Part shown: piece by piece, positions 7,784-17,182 of the stretch
Layout of the letters: every line of letters begins with the position of its first letter
Position numbering within the stretch: the first letter of the stretch is position 1
Assembly: GCF_003286415.2 (NCBI RefSeq)
Contig: NZ_CP043450.1
Span: 1,240,001 to 1,304,000, forward strand
DNA: 64,000 nt
From: Mucilaginibacter rubeus
Lineage (GTDB): Bacteria > Bacteroidota > Bacteroidia > Sphingobacteriales > Sphingobacteriaceae
Direction: 5' to 3'
The notes under the pieces: model-generated
The model's database searches: none
What the model was told of the DNA's origin: nothing
The model's input: the letters and a program-made list of their open reading frames with translations, nothing else
Program-made: the position numbers and the translations under genes

Positions 7784-8806
7784 ATGATGTACAAGCAAAT
7801 ACTTATCGCTCTTACAATACTGCTATCAGGTGGCGTAGCTATGGCTCAAAATTTAGGCGAACGTACGTTTAATTTTAAAGATCGCAGCCGTAATAACCGC
7901 CCAGTGGTTACAGAAATCTGGTATCCGACGGTAGATACGCTAAAACCATCAGATAAACATTTCTCACCCTTTTTACGACAACCAACCGTTCGTGATGGTA
8001 AACTCCCGGTGAATAAGCTACCGCTGATCCTGCTCTCACATGGCACCGGTGGTGGCAGGCTGACTTTAGAGTGGCTTGCCCAGGCCCTGGCAAACAGCGG
8101 CTGCATAGTTGCTGCCGTAGATCATTACGGCAATACTTATGATCATAAAATCCCGCTTGAATTTGTTAAACCCTGGGAGCGGCCTCTGGATCTCAGCTTC
8201 GCGCTTACCTCGCTGCTGAATAACCCGGATGTTGGTCCGCTTATCGACCAGCAGAAGATCGGGGCTATAGGCTTTTCTTTCGGTGGTTATACCGTAATTG
8301 CCCTTGCCGGTGCAAGGCTTGATTTTGAACAGGCGCGTAACTATTACAAAACTATTGGTCATAAAGAGTTGGAGATTCCCGAATTTCCGGGTCTGGTAAA
8401 ATTACTGGATGATAGTTCGCTTATCGCCGGGTCTAAACATGTGCCACCACTAAAGGATAAACGGATCAAAGCTTTCTTTTCCATATCGCCCGCGCTGGGC
8501 TTCGGCTTTATCCGCAAAGAGCAAGTGGCCGATATTAAAAGCCCTTTGTATATTGTAGGCTCTCAAAGTGATAGCATCGCCCCGGTAAAAACCAATGCGA
8601 GGCACTATCATCAGTTAATCAGTAAATCAATCTATACCGAACTACCGGGCAAGATAGGCCATTATGTGATGCTTGGAGAAGCTATTGACGCAGTGAAGAA
8701 AGAGGCACCAATATATTTTACCGACGATCCTTCGGTTAACAGGCATGCTATCCATTTACAGGTAGATAGTATGGCTGTGGGTTTTTTCAGAAAGGAATTA
8801 AAGTAA
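7784..8806 (+). CDS. Secreted alpha/beta hydrolase, dienelactone/PAF-acetylhydrolase-like
   Basis: The 340-residue protein has a cleavable signal peptide (MMYKQILIALTILLSGGVAM, cleavage after AQN) and an alpha/beta-hydrolase domain. The nucleophile elbow is IGAIGFSFGGYTV with Ser165. SHGTGGGRL is the oxyanion-hole strand. A late Asp in SQSDSIAPV and His in GKIGHYVML complete the triad. The arrangement resembles the dienelactone hydrolase and platelet-activating-factor acetylhydrolase group, but the substrate is unknown. A strong hairpin terminator lies 18 bp after the stop. Confidence 0.85.
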   Translation: MMYKQILIALTILLSGGVAMAQNLGERTFNFKDRSRNNRPVVTEIWYPTVDTLKPSDKHFSPFLRQPTVRDGKLPVNKLPLILLSHGTGGGRLTLEWLAQALANSGCIVAAVDHYGNTYDHKIPLEFVKPWERPLDLSFALTSLLNNPDVGPLIDQQKIGAIGFSFGGYTVIALAGARLDFEQARNYYKTIGHKELEIPEFPGLVKLLDDSSLIAGSKHVPPLKDKRIKAFFSISPALGFGFIRKEQVADIKSPLYIVGSQSDSIAPVKTNARHYHQLISKSIYTELPGKIGHYVMLGEAIDAVKKEAPIYFTDDPSVNRHAIHLQVDSMAVGFFRKELK

Positions 8807-8823
8807 GCTTATCACATTAAATA

Positions 8824-8860
8824 AAGAAGCCGGTTAAAAATAAACTTTAACCGGCTTCTT
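8824..8860. terminator. Bidirectional intrinsic terminator
   Basis: A perfect 15-bp stem (AAGAAGCCGGTTAAA with its complement) and a 7-base loop sit between two convergent genes that stop at 8806 and 8878. A/T runs flank both sides, so it can work in either direction. Confidence 0.85.
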
Positions 8861-8877
8861 TGTATAATATCAGGCTT

Positions 8878-9888
8878 TTACCTGCTTGTAGAGTTTTTAA
8901 GGAATGGCGTAATATTGGTAGCCTGTACAGTTGCCAAAGTTGAAACATTAAATGCTTTGAAGCGTGTACTGCCGCCAAAAACAAACAACATATTATTTAC
9001 TATAGCTGATGATGCAGCGCGACGAGGCTCCATATTTGACTTCAGTTTGGTGAATTTGCCACTATCGGTATCAAAATAACCTAACAGGTCTTCATCATCA
9101 TAGCTACCTGCAACAAATATCACGTTACCGCTTGCGGCTACGCTGTTAGCCGACATAAACTCCGGTAGTTTGCCAACAGTTTTCCAGGTATTGGCCTTGA
9201 TGTCATAAGCGTAAATATTAGTACCTTGGTGTTTAAGAAAAGTATCGTAACCACCAAAAGTGTAAATAACGCCGTTTACAACCGCTCCGGCAGCCTGTAG
9301 GTATTCGGGCATATTGGCTAATTGAGTGAATTTTAGTGTTAGCGGATCAAATTCATACACCGAATTGATGCTGCGTTTGCCTTCGCGACTGCCGCCGAAT
9401 AAGTAAATTTTGTTTTGCCATTCAATCGCGCTGCCGTAGGTGCTGGCCATCGGGTTTAATACATCAAGATTTTTTACTTCCCCGGTTTTAATATCAACAC
9501 TTTGTACGCCCTGAAAAATCTGGCTGGTGCGTATATCATTGCTAACGCCGCCAATACCCCCAAAAACATATATTTTACCGGTAGCTGGCACATAAGCCGT
9601 GGCCGATTGAACTTTGTTGCCGCCCATGTCGGCAATTTTAGTCCAGCTGTTTGTTTCAGGACTGTATTTCAATACATCCGACGAATAGCCGCCGCGCCCT
9701 CCTTTATAACCGGCAACGGTGTAAATATTGTTGCCATCGGTAACACTGCTGGTCCAGGTAAGCGGATAGGGGAGATTACTTACATTTTGAAAAGTTACTG
9801 TTGGTACAGAAGTAGATTGGGCAGATACGGGATTGTAGCTTAATCCTGCAATAGCTGCAAAAAGACACAAGGTTTTTATTGATTTCAT
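8878..9888 (-). CDS. Secreted kelch-repeat beta-propeller protein
   Basis: The 336-residue protein starts with a signal peptide (MKSIKTLCLFAAIAGLSYNP, cleaved near SAQ). It then shows about six kelch blades with the usual Gly-Gly and Tyr...Trp spacing: YTVAGYKGGRGGYSS, YVFGGIGGVSND, YLFGGSREGKRS, YTFGGYDTF, FVAGSYDDEDL and FVFGGSTRF. Such propellers bind sugars or act as sialic acid mutarotases, but no catalytic motif can be assigned. It converges on the hydrolase gene at a shared terminator, and about 200 bp separate its start from the next divergent gene. Confidence 0.85.
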   Translation of the reverse strand: MKSIKTLCLFAAIAGLSYNPVSAQSTSVPTVTFQNVSNLPYPLTWTSSVTDGNNIYTVAGYKGGRGGYSSDVLKYSPETNSWTKIADMGGNKVQSATAYVPATGKIYVFGGIGGVSNDIRTSQIFQGVQSVDIKTGEVKNLDVLNPMASTYGSAIEWQNKIYLFGGSREGKRSINSVYEFDPLTLKFTQLANMPEYLQAAGAVVNGVIYTFGGYDTFLKHQGTNIYAYDIKANTWKTVGKLPEFMSANSVAASGNVIFVAGSYDDEDLLGYFDTDSGKFTKLKSNMEPRRAASSAIVNNMLFVFGGSTRFKAFNVSTLATVQATNITPFLKNSTSR

Positions 9889-10089
9889 GGCGGTTTAGTT
9901 TAATAAGTGAATGTACAAATTATTAAACTGAAGTATAAAGCCTTTGGTTTAATTGTAGCTTATTATTTACACTGATATTATATAGTATTAATTGGCTTTT
10001 AACAAAAGCTAATTATTCAGCTAAAAACATTTTTACCGTGCAGGAGTTGATAATTTAACTCTTGGTATTAAATTATTTCTGCTGATACT

Positions 10090-11484
10090 ATGAAAGCTAT
10101 TGTGTTTTGTTTCCTTATCCTATTTTTTGCCGGTGTTGATGCCGGGGCACAAACAAAAAATGTAAGTGGTGTTTACGCCGGTATTGAATTAACACTGCCC
10201 GTTACCATGGGGGCCGGGATGGGGCGTAACGATGTGGTATACATGCTAAGGCCCGATGGAACGTTCAACGATCTGCTTGAAAAGCCTGATTGGAAAACCC
10301 ACGTTGCCGGTCATTATCAGGTACAGGGCAATACGCTCAAAATGCAGTATCTAAAAGGCTCCAAACAAGAGTACAAGTTGGAAGCCGATGGTGATATAGA
10401 TGCAGGCAGCTTTAATATACTGAAACTTAATACATCTGACAGGGTGCCTGCCGGTTACTATGAATTTACGCATGCAAGCAGTATGGGCGGTATGAACACC
10501 GGGCAGGTATTTGTTGGTACCTCCGGCGAAAAAGGGCTTTATTTTGATGGGAAGGGCAATTTTAGTCAAAACAATTTATCGGCTACCATGGTATCAGGTG
10601 ATGGTATTGGTGGCGGCGGGAGTCATAAAGATAGCGGTGCTGGTACTTATACCATAAAAGACGGCATACTTACCTTAGCTTATAACACCGGTAAAACCGA
10701 AACCCACAGCTTTTTTTGTCGCCCCGGCGAAAAACCGATTATGGCCGCTATAGATGGCAATATTTATTTTATGAAAGATAAAGCACCTAAAAGTGCTTCA
10801 TCTACAGCAAAAACTACATCTGGGGCTCCCCGTAATAATACCAAGCCGACTGCTGATTCTGAAACAAGCAGTACCAATGACGCCGCAAGTTTACTAAGCA
10901 AAGCTGCCGAAGCTCATGGCGGGGCAAAGCTTGATGCCATTAAAACCATGCAGGTATCAGCCATAATGATGGGTATTGATATTACCCTGAAGGTTGACCT
11001 CGCCGCTCATCGTGTACGTTCTGAACTCCGAAAAGGAGGGAAGTTGCTACAGGTTGAGCAAATGGAGGGAGATAACGGCTGGCAATGGCGTAATGGCAAT
11101 AAACAGCCGCTTTCGGCCTCACGCATCGCGCAGTTAAAACAAGGTTTCCGCTCCGGGCCATTGTTATTCAGGAAAGAGAATCTCGATCACATCCAAAATG
11201 TTAAAGTGCAGGAGGGTAAAAACAATATCGTGATCGTAAGCTATAACTATGATGGCGTAACCAGTTTTGCGGCTTTAAACAGTAACAATCAGTTGGTTGG
11301 CGAAGGCACTAAAACAGGTTCAGTGATTCAGGCATCGGCTTTTACAGGTTTTAAAACGGTAGATGGTATTGTTTTACCAGCTGCTGAATTACAAAGTGAA
11401 GGGGCACAAAAAAGTAGTATTACCTATAACGATTATAAGATAAACCCATCATTTACCGATGCTGATTGGGCCGATGCCCGGTAG
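10090..11484 (+). CDS. Secreted protein with C-terminal LolA-like outer-membrane-lipoprotein-sorting fold
   Basis: The 464-residue protein has a signal peptide (MKAIVFCFLILFFAGVDAGA). The first half (residues 25-235) is a beta-rich, glycine-rich region with no family I recognise (VYMLRPDGTFND, TYTIKDGILTLAY). A Ser/Thr/Ala linker follows at about 237-265. The last 200 residues, from AASLLSKAAEAHGGAKLDAI, match the start of LolA-like proteins, and the rest is consistent with that beta-barrel (LRKGGKLLQVEQM, DGIVLPAAEL). The function is unknown. It is transcribed alone and converges on a small membrane protein gene 8 bp away. Confidence 0.6.
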   Translation: MKAIVFCFLILFFAGVDAGAQTKNVSGVYAGIELTLPVTMGAGMGRNDVVYMLRPDGTFNDLLEKPDWKTHVAGHYQVQGNTLKMQYLKGSKQEYKLEADGDIDAGSFNILKLNTSDRVPAGYYEFTHASSMGGMNTGQVFVGTSGEKGLYFDGKGNFSQNNLSATMVSGDGIGGGGSHKDSGAGTYTIKDGILTLAYNTGKTETHSFFCRPGEKPIMAAIDGNIYFMKDKAPKSASSTAKTTSGAPRNNTKPTADSETSSTNDAASLLSKAAEAHGGAKLDAIKTMQVSAIMMGIDITLKVDLAAHRVRSELRKGGKLLQVEQMEGDNGWQWRNGNKQPLSASRIAQLKQGFRSGPLLFRKENLDHIQNVKVQEGKNNIVIVSYNYDGVTSFAALNSNNQLVGEGTKTGSVIQASAFTGFKTVDGIVLPAAELQSEGAQKSSITYNDYKINPSFTDADWADAR

Positions 11485-11492
11485 TGGATTGT

Positions 11493-11891
11493 TTATAAAG
11501 TCTTTAATACCCGTTGATATACAATCTTAACCGGTTCGATGAAAAAAATAGTGGCAATAATGATGAAAAATATCTGCCGGTCGCTTTCTTTATAGCTGCT
11601 TATCGCCAATAAACCAATAACCAGTAGAAACAAGGGTGCTGCATATTTAAGTGTGCTCCAGTTGGCTTTTGCCTTAGTATCGAAAATGTTATATACCAGG
11701 TAGCTGCAAACAGCAATCACATAGCCTGGGATAGCAAACAAGGCATACATTACCGCTGCGGCTATCTCACTTCCTTCGCGGGTAATGCCGTAAATAATAA
11801 GTGCAATTATCAGGAAAGGGACGCAAATACCGGCCTGGATAAGCGCTTGTGAAATTAGGGTTACTGGTTGTTTTAAGCTCATCGAAAGCAT
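11493..11891 (-). CDS. Small four-helix membrane protein of unknown function
   Basis: The 132-residue protein has four hydrophobic segments: ALIQAGICVPFLIIALIIYG, ALFAIPGYVIAVCSYLVYNI, YAAPLFLLVIGLLAISS and IFFIIIATIFFIEPVKIV. It should sit in the inner membrane. I recognise no family. Its stop lies 8 bp from the stop of the convergent upstream gene. Confidence 0.65.
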   Translation of the reverse strand: MLSMSLKQPVTLISQALIQAGICVPFLIIALIIYGITREGSEIAAAVMYALFAIPGYVIAVCSYLVYNIFDTKAKANWSTLKYAAPLFLLVIGLLAISSYKESDRQIFFIIIATIFFIEPVKIVYQRVLKTL

Positions 11892-12046
11892 AAAAGTAAC
11901 AGAAAGTTTCTGAATAATGCAAGTGGTTGATTAAACGCTGTCAACTCAAACGATATAGTTAAAATATACTGTTACGAACATGGCTGTAACCGCACAGGTT
12001 AAGCCTAAAGCTATATATTTGGAAAAACCAACCCTAAAACAACCTC

Positions 12047-14464
12047 ATGAGAAATAAATACTGCCTGCCCCGGGTTTTCGTGGCATCCGCTTTATCTCTT
12101 AGCTTTAGCCTCAGTGCATCGGCACAGGAAAAAAATATCTACCACAAAGGCTGGATAGATTTTAACAAGAACGGTAAGATGGACGTGTTTGAAGATCCAT
12201 CCCAACCCATTGACAAACGCGTGGCCGACCTGGTAAGCCAGATGACCGTTGAAGAGAAAACCTGCCAGATGGCTACTCTTTACGGGTACAAACGCGTATT
12301 GAAAGATGAAATGCCGGTGCCCAACTGGAAAAACGAAGTTTGGAAAGATGGTATAGCCAATATTGATGAAGAACTGAACAACCTTACATCGCATACCGAT
12401 GATGCGCCTACGCAGTATTCATATCCGTTCAGCAAGCACGCGTCGGCCATTAATACCATTCAAAAATGGTTTGTTGAAGAAACCCGTTTAGGCATCCCTG
12501 TTGACTTTACCAACGAAGGTATCCACGGTCTTAATCATGACCGGGCTACACCGTTGCCTGCACCGATATCTATAGGCAGTACCTTTGATAAAGAGCTGGT
12601 TTATGAGGCCGGTAAAACGGTTGGCCGCGAAGCTAAAGCTTTGGGATATACCAACGTTTACGCGCCGATACTTGACCCAGCCCGTGATCAGCGCTGGGGC
12701 CGTGTGGTTGAATGTTATGGTGAAGATCCATTTCATATTGCCGAAATGGGCAAGCAAATGGTACTGGGGATCCAGGAAGGTGGCGTAGCTTCAACGCTTA
12801 AACACTTTGCTGTATATAGCGTACCTAAAGGCGGCCGCGATGGGAGTGCCCGTACCGATCCGCACGTGGCCCCACGGGAAATGCATCAGTTGTATTTATA
12901 CCCCTTCCGTAGGGTAATCCAGGAAGCACATCCAATGGGTGTAATGAGCAGTTACAACGATTGGGATGGTGTGCCGATAACTGGTAGCTACTATTTCCTT
13001 ACGCAGCTTTTACGTCAGCAATTTGGCTTTAACGGTTATGTAGTGAGCGATAGTGAGGCTGTTGAGTTCCTGTACTCTAAACACCACGTAGCAGCTGATT
13101 ATAAGGAAGCCGTAAGGCAGGCTGTTGAAGCAGGTCTTAACGTGCGTACTAACTTCACAATGCCGCAAACATTTATTATGCCCTTGCGCGAGCTGATTAA
13201 AGAGAACCGCATCTCGATGAAGATCATTGATACCCGTGTTGGCGAGGTGTTGAAAGTGAAATTCAGGTTAGGTTTATTTGATAGTCCTTACGTTAAAGAC
13301 CCTAAAGCTGCTGATAAAATAGTACACACCGAGGCTGATAAGGCGATGAGCCTTAAAATGAACCGCGAATCGATGGTATTGCTTAAAAACGCTAACAACT
13401 TGTTACCGTTGGACAAAAAGAAATACCCTAATATTCTAATTACCGGTCCGCTGGCTAAGGAAACCAATTACGCTGTGAGCAGGTACGGCCCGTCACACAA
13501 CCCGGTCACTACTGTGTTTGACGGGGTTAAAAATTACGTCGGCAATGATGCTAAAGTAAGTTATGTTAAAGGCTGCAATATGATTGATGCCACCTGGCCA
13601 GAAAGTGAGATCATCGAAACGCCATTAACCGCTCAGGAGCAGGCCGGCATTGATTCGGCAGTGGCACAGGCTAAGCAGTCGGATATTGTAATAGCTGTGG
13701 TAGGTGAGGATGTTGACCGTGTAGGCGAGAGTTTATCACGTACAGGCTTAAACCTGCCGGGCAGGCAGCTGAAGCTGATCCAGGCTTTACAAGCTACAGG
13801 TAAACCTGTAGTAATGGTTATGATTAACGGGCAACCGCTAACCATCAATTGGGAAAACAAATATGTGCCAGCCATTTTAGAGGCCTGGTTCCCGAGCGTA
13901 CAAAGCGGGCAGGTAATTGCCGAAACGCTGTTCGGCGATAATAATCCTGGTGGTAGGCTGCCGATCACATTTCCTAAAACAACTGGTCAGCTGGAATATA
14001 ATTTCCCTTTCAAGCCATCATCACAGGCCGAACAGGGCGGCCAAAACAGTTGGGGTAAAACCAGTGTAAAAGGCGCTTTGTATCCTTATGGCTATGGGTT
14101 AAGCTATACCACGTTTGAGTATAGCAATCTGCAAGTATCGCCCGAAAAAGGAAACTCTCAAGGGCTTATACAGGTTAGTGTTGATGTAACCAATACTGGT
14201 CAGCGCAAAGGCGACGATGTAGTACAGCTTTACCTGAAGGATGAGGTGAGCAGTGTTACCACTTATGAGTACGACCTGCGCGGCTTTGATCGTGTTACCC
14301 TTAATCCGGGCGAAAAGAAAACGGTACAATTCACCCTTCATCCTGATGACCTGGCACTGCTGGACAAAAACATGAACTGGACAGTTGAACCAGGCAAGTT
14401 TGAAGTGATGATAGGAAGCTCATCAGTTGATATTAAACTGAAAAAAGAGTTTGAGGTAGAATAA
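12047..14464 (+). CDS. Glycoside hydrolase family 3 beta-glucosidase/beta-xylosidase, secreted
   Basis: The 805-residue enzyme hydrolyses terminal non-reducing beta-glycosides in the periplasm or on the cell surface. After a signal peptide (cleavage near ASAQ) comes an EF-hand-like segment DFNKNGKMDVFED, frequent in Bacteroidota GH3 enzymes. The N-terminal barrel carries the likely nucleophile Asp335 in GYVVSDSEAVEFL. The second domain has the probable acid/base Glu561 in VGESLSRTGLNLPG. A fibronectin-III-like domain (VDVTNTGQRKGDDVVQLYL) ends the chain. No SusC/SusD pair adjoins it, so the polysaccharide target is open. A strong terminator follows. Confidence 0.93.
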   Translation: MRNKYCLPRVFVASALSLSFSLSASAQEKNIYHKGWIDFNKNGKMDVFEDPSQPIDKRVADLVSQMTVEEKTCQMATLYGYKRVLKDEMPVPNWKNEVWKDGIANIDEELNNLTSHTDDAPTQYSYPFSKHASAINTIQKWFVEETRLGIPVDFTNEGIHGLNHDRATPLPAPISIGSTFDKELVYEAGKTVGREAKALGYTNVYAPILDPARDQRWGRVVECYGEDPFHIAEMGKQMVLGIQEGGVASTLKHFAVYSVPKGGRDGSARTDPHVAPREMHQLYLYPFRRVIQEAHPMGVMSSYNDWDGVPITGSYYFLTQLLRQQFGFNGYVVSDSEAVEFLYSKHHVAADYKEAVRQAVEAGLNVRTNFTMPQTFIMPLRELIKENRISMKIIDTRVGEVLKVKFRLGLFDSPYVKDPKAADKIVHTEADKAMSLKMNRESMVLLKNANNLLPLDKKKYPNILITGPLAKETNYAVSRYGPSHNPVTTVFDGVKNYVGNDAKVSYVKGCNMIDATWPESEIIETPLTAQEQAGIDSAVAQAKQSDIVIAVVGEDVDRVGESLSRTGLNLPGRQLKLIQALQATGKPVVMVMINGQPLTINWENKYVPAILEAWFPSVQSGQVIAETLFGDNNPGGRLPITFPKTTGQLEYNFPFKPSSQAEQGGQNSWGKTSVKGALYPYGYGLSYTTFEYSNLQVSPEKGNSQGLIQVSVDVTNTGQRKGDDVVQLYLKDEVSSVTTYEYDLRGFDRVTLNPGEKKTVQFTLHPDDLALLDKNMNWTVEPGKFEVMIGSSSVDIKLKKEFEVE

Positions 14465-14495
14465 AATCGACCAAAATAAAACATTAGCGTTAATG

Positions 14496-14537
14496 AAAAA
14501 GAGCAATTTGATTATAATTCAAATTGCTCTTTTTTTA
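14496..14537 (+). terminator. Intrinsic terminator of the GH3 gene
   Basis: A 16-bp perfect stem (AAAAAGAGCAATTTGA and complement) with a 7-base loop ends in a run of T, 32 bp after the GH3 stop codon. Confidence 0.85.
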
Positions 14538-14582
14538 TGCTGATAGCGCTATTTTTCATAACTTCAGCGTAAAATTAAACCT

Positions 14583-15023
14583 ATGATCTTAGATGATACC
14601 TGGGTATCGGTAGAGGCTGTATCTGACGAAGATATTCCCCTGTTGGTACGTTACAGACCCAATCTCACAAATTTTTTTGAAAGTGGCGCTTACTTTCAGC
14701 GCATGGACGTGACCTGGAGGTATGATACGTTCGATCCCTCGTTATTACCCCCCGCAGATGAAATGCTTTTAATGGAGCAAGTAGAAGATGCATTGGTGGA
14801 TCTGCTTGAGGATGACCATCAAAGTATCCTTGCCTTTGTGTTTACCGGTGAAAACGAACGGTGGTGGGCCTGGTATACCACAGATATAGAAGTTGCAGGC
14901 GACAGGTTAAACGATGCCTTATCCGAGTTTGATGAACTCCCCATCAACATCACCGTTATTGACGACCCGGACTGGGAAGAATATTTTGGTGTAATGGAGG
15001 ATTTTGGAGAGGATGTAGGGTAG
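14583..15023 (+). CDS. DUF695-domain protein
   Basis: The 146-residue cytoplasmic protein is acidic and resembles the DUF695 family: it opens with WVSVEAV and LVRYRPNL, has MEQVEDALVDLLEDDHQSIL, then FTGENERWWAWYTTDIE, and closes with the typical IDDPDWEEYFGVM. Function is unknown. DUF695 proteins are sometimes found beside toxin or stress genes, but none is next to this one. It converges on the fatty acid hydroxylase gene across a hairpin repeat. Confidence 0.7.
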   Translation: MILDDTWVSVEAVSDEDIPLLVRYRPNLTNFFESGAYFQRMDVTWRYDTFDPSLLPPADEMLLMEQVEDALVDLLEDDHQSILAFVFTGENERWWAWYTTDIEVAGDRLNDALSEFDELPINITVIDDPDWEEYFGVMEDFGEDVG

Positions 15024-15056
15024 TTCTGATATGTTAAGGTAGAGATTGAAGGACTG

Positions 15057-15147
15057 CACCAGAGGTGCAAAAGGTCTGTAGAAATAAGATATAACAGATT
15101 TTTGGTATGCCAGAGGTACACAACTTTGGTGTTATGTACCTCTGGCA
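15057..15147. repeat. Paired hairpin repeat between convergent genes
   Basis: GCACC-AGA-GGTGC at 15057-15069 is followed by a 13-bp inverted repeat, TGCCAGAGGTACA at 15108-15120 and its complement at 15135-15147. The two halves share the CCAGAGGT core. The unit lies between stops at 15023 and 15158 and probably also terminates transcription. Confidence 0.7.
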
Positions 15148-15157
15148 CCTTTGATTT

Positions 15158-15988
15158 TTAGTTCTGATGTCCTTTCGGTCTTTCCAATTTCTGAAAAGGT
15201 ATTTTAAGAATATTTGCAAACCTGCCGGTAACGTTCTTATCCATGTGGGTATCAATGCCAAAGCGGGTATTTTCTTGCTCCAGTTCGCCAAAAGTGCCAA
15301 AAAGTCTGTCCCAGATGCTTAGTACATCGCCGTAATTGCGGTCGGTGTGGGGTAGTTGATAATGGTGGTGTACATGGTGCAGGTTAGGTGTTATAAAAAT
15401 TAAACCAACAATTTTGTTAACGCGTTGTGGTAACCTGAACTCGGTATGCGCCAGTATGTTAAATAATGACTGGAATGTTTGTCGTAATACTAAAACACCA
15501 ATTCCCGGACCGCAAATAAACACCCAAAGCATTAAGCAGCAGGTGCGCACACAGGTTTCGCCGGGATGTTCACGAACGGTTGTCGATACATCAACATGTT
15601 GATCGCTGTGATGTACGAGGTGAAATTTCCAGAGCGGATCTATTTTGTGCATCACTACATGATAAATATACTCACAAAGGTCAAGCAGCATAAAAAGACT
15701 GATATAGTAAATCCATTTGTTGTGATGCCCGGGTATGTAATTAACTAATCCCCAATGATGTAAATTGGTCCAGCTTACTATAATTATAACAATAGTAGTA
15801 AGTAATAGCTGGATAGGAAGAGCGGTAAAAATGAACAGCAGATTGGTTTTGTTATGCTGCCAGCGCTTTTTTACCGAAATACCTGATGAAAAACAAACTT
15901 CCATCAGCCATAATGAGCATATGATTAGAGCATATAAAGCAACTTGCACAGCATCCTGATGCTGGTCGAGGAATTGGGTAACAGTCAT
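15158..15988 (-). CDS. Fatty acid hydroxylase / sterol desaturase family membrane protein
   Basis: The 276-residue protein has about four membrane helices and the histidine boxes that bind the di-iron centre of this family. They are HVVMHKIDPLWKFHLVHHSD (HxxxH and HxxHH types), then LAHTEF and LHHVHHHYQLPHTDRNYG. The family hydroxylates or desaturates acyl chains, sterols or carotenoids. Here the product could be a modified lipid, but no neighbour supports a choice. The gene is transcribed alone; its start faces a 230-bp region before the AraC gene. Confidence 0.9.
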   Translation of the reverse strand: MTVTQFLDQHQDAVQVALYALIICSLWLMEVCFSSGISVKKRWQHNKTNLLFIFTALPIQLLLTTIVIIIVSWTNLHHWGLVNYIPGHHNKWIYYISLFMLLDLCEYIYHVVMHKIDPLWKFHLVHHSDQHVDVSTTVREHPGETCVRTCCLMLWVFICGPGIGVLVLRQTFQSLFNILAHTEFRLPQRVNKIVGLIFITPNLHHVHHHYQLPHTDRNYGDVLSIWDRLFGTFGELEQENTRFGIDTHMDKNVTGRFANILKIPFQKLERPKGHQN

Positions 15989-16221
15989 TCTTTAAATTAG
16001 TAGGAGTAATTGCCTTTAAGTATTAAAAAGCAATTTGAGTGCAATTTCTTTTTTTTGAATGAATGTTTGATGAAGTGTGTTAAGCAGTTGTTAAAACAGT
16101 GTGATTTGATAATGCTTTGCTCATGACCGATGTTCAGCAGGTTTGGTCATCGGGATGTGATAAACCAGTAGTAATTAATGTTTAGTTACCGCTTTTAAAT
16201 ATCTTCGTGTTTGCGCAAAAA

Positions 16222-17085
16222 ATGAAACTATCGGTTACAGAACAATCTACAGGCGGCGATTTGCTGTTGCTTATCAATGAAAAACATTTCGACAGGATGT
16301 TTTACACGCGCGATCGTCAGCATAAATACCTCACCATAGCCTGGAACAGGGGCGAAAAGCAAACCGTTACCATTGATGAGGTGGATTATGATTTTTTGCC
16401 CAATACCATTTTGCCTTTAATGGTTAACCAGTCCTTCCGTTTTGAACGGCCCGAGGATATTGTGGCCTGGCAGTTTAACCGTGATTTTTATTGCATTGTT
16501 GACCATGATGAAGAGGTAAGCTGTGTGGGTTTCCTGTTTTACGGCAGCTCGGAGCAAGTATTTGTAAGCCTTGATGAAACCATGAAGTTTAAGTTGCAGC
16601 GCCTGCTTGATATTTTTATTGAAGAGTTTGAAACGACAGACAATATTCAGATAGATATGCTCCGGATGTTGCTGAAACGCCTCATTATTCTTGTAACCCG
16701 CCTGGCCAAGGCTCATCGTGGGCAAAGCGAGGCAATAGCCGATGAAAAATTTGGCACCATCCGCAAATTTAACCTGATGGTGGAGAATAATTACCGCGAG
16801 CACCATACGGTAGCCTATTACGCGCAGCAGTTAAATAAATCGCCTAAAACGCTGTCAAACCTTTTCGCTTTGTATAACCATAAAACACCTTTGCAGGTGA
16901 TACAGGAGCGGCTTATTATTGAAGCTAAACGGTTGCTATACTATACCGACAAGTCGGCAAAGGAAATTACCTATGAACTTGGCTTTGATGACGCGGCTTA
17001 TTTCAGTAATTTCTTTAAAAAACATACCTCGTTTTCACCCACCGATTTCAGAAATAACAAGCTTTTAGTTGCCGAAGGGAAATAA
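16222..17085 (+). CDS. AraC-family transcriptional regulator
   Basis: The 287-residue protein has an N-terminal beta-barrel sensing region (AWNRGEKQTVTIDEVDYDF, LPNTILPLMVNQSF) and a C-terminal pair of helix-turn-helix units (VAYYAQQLNKSPKTLSNLF and AKEITYELGFDDAAYFSNFF, then FKKHTSFSPTDFR). The ATG at 16222 is chosen over a GTG 15 bases upstream. It stands 97 bp before an AhpD-like gene in the same direction, and a link between AraC regulators and such small enzymes is common. Confidence 0.9.
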   Translation: MKLSVTEQSTGGDLLLLINEKHFDRMFYTRDRQHKYLTIAWNRGEKQTVTIDEVDYDFLPNTILPLMVNQSFRFERPEDIVAWQFNRDFYCIVDHDEEVSCVGFLFYGSSEQVFVSLDETMKFKLQRLLDIFIEEFETTDNIQIDMLRMLLKRLIILVTRLAKAHRGQSEAIADEKFGTIRKFNLMVENNYREHHTVAYYAQQLNKSPKTLSNLFALYNHKTPLQVIQERLIIEAKRLLYYTDKSAKEITYELGFDDAAYFSNFFKKHTSFSPTDFRNNKLLVAEGK

Positions 17086-17182
17086 TTACAAGAAGCCGGG
17101 AAATTTGCCCATTCCGCAGGGCTGTTAAAGTTGCCACCTTTGTAGTGTTAATTCAAAACAACAAAAATTAACACTATATAAA

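Noticed and set aside
12014..12021. Bacteroidota -7 promoter element TATATTTG before the GH3 gene
   Set aside because: The -7 box matches the consensus, but no TTTG element lies at the right distance upstream, so I do not call a promoter.
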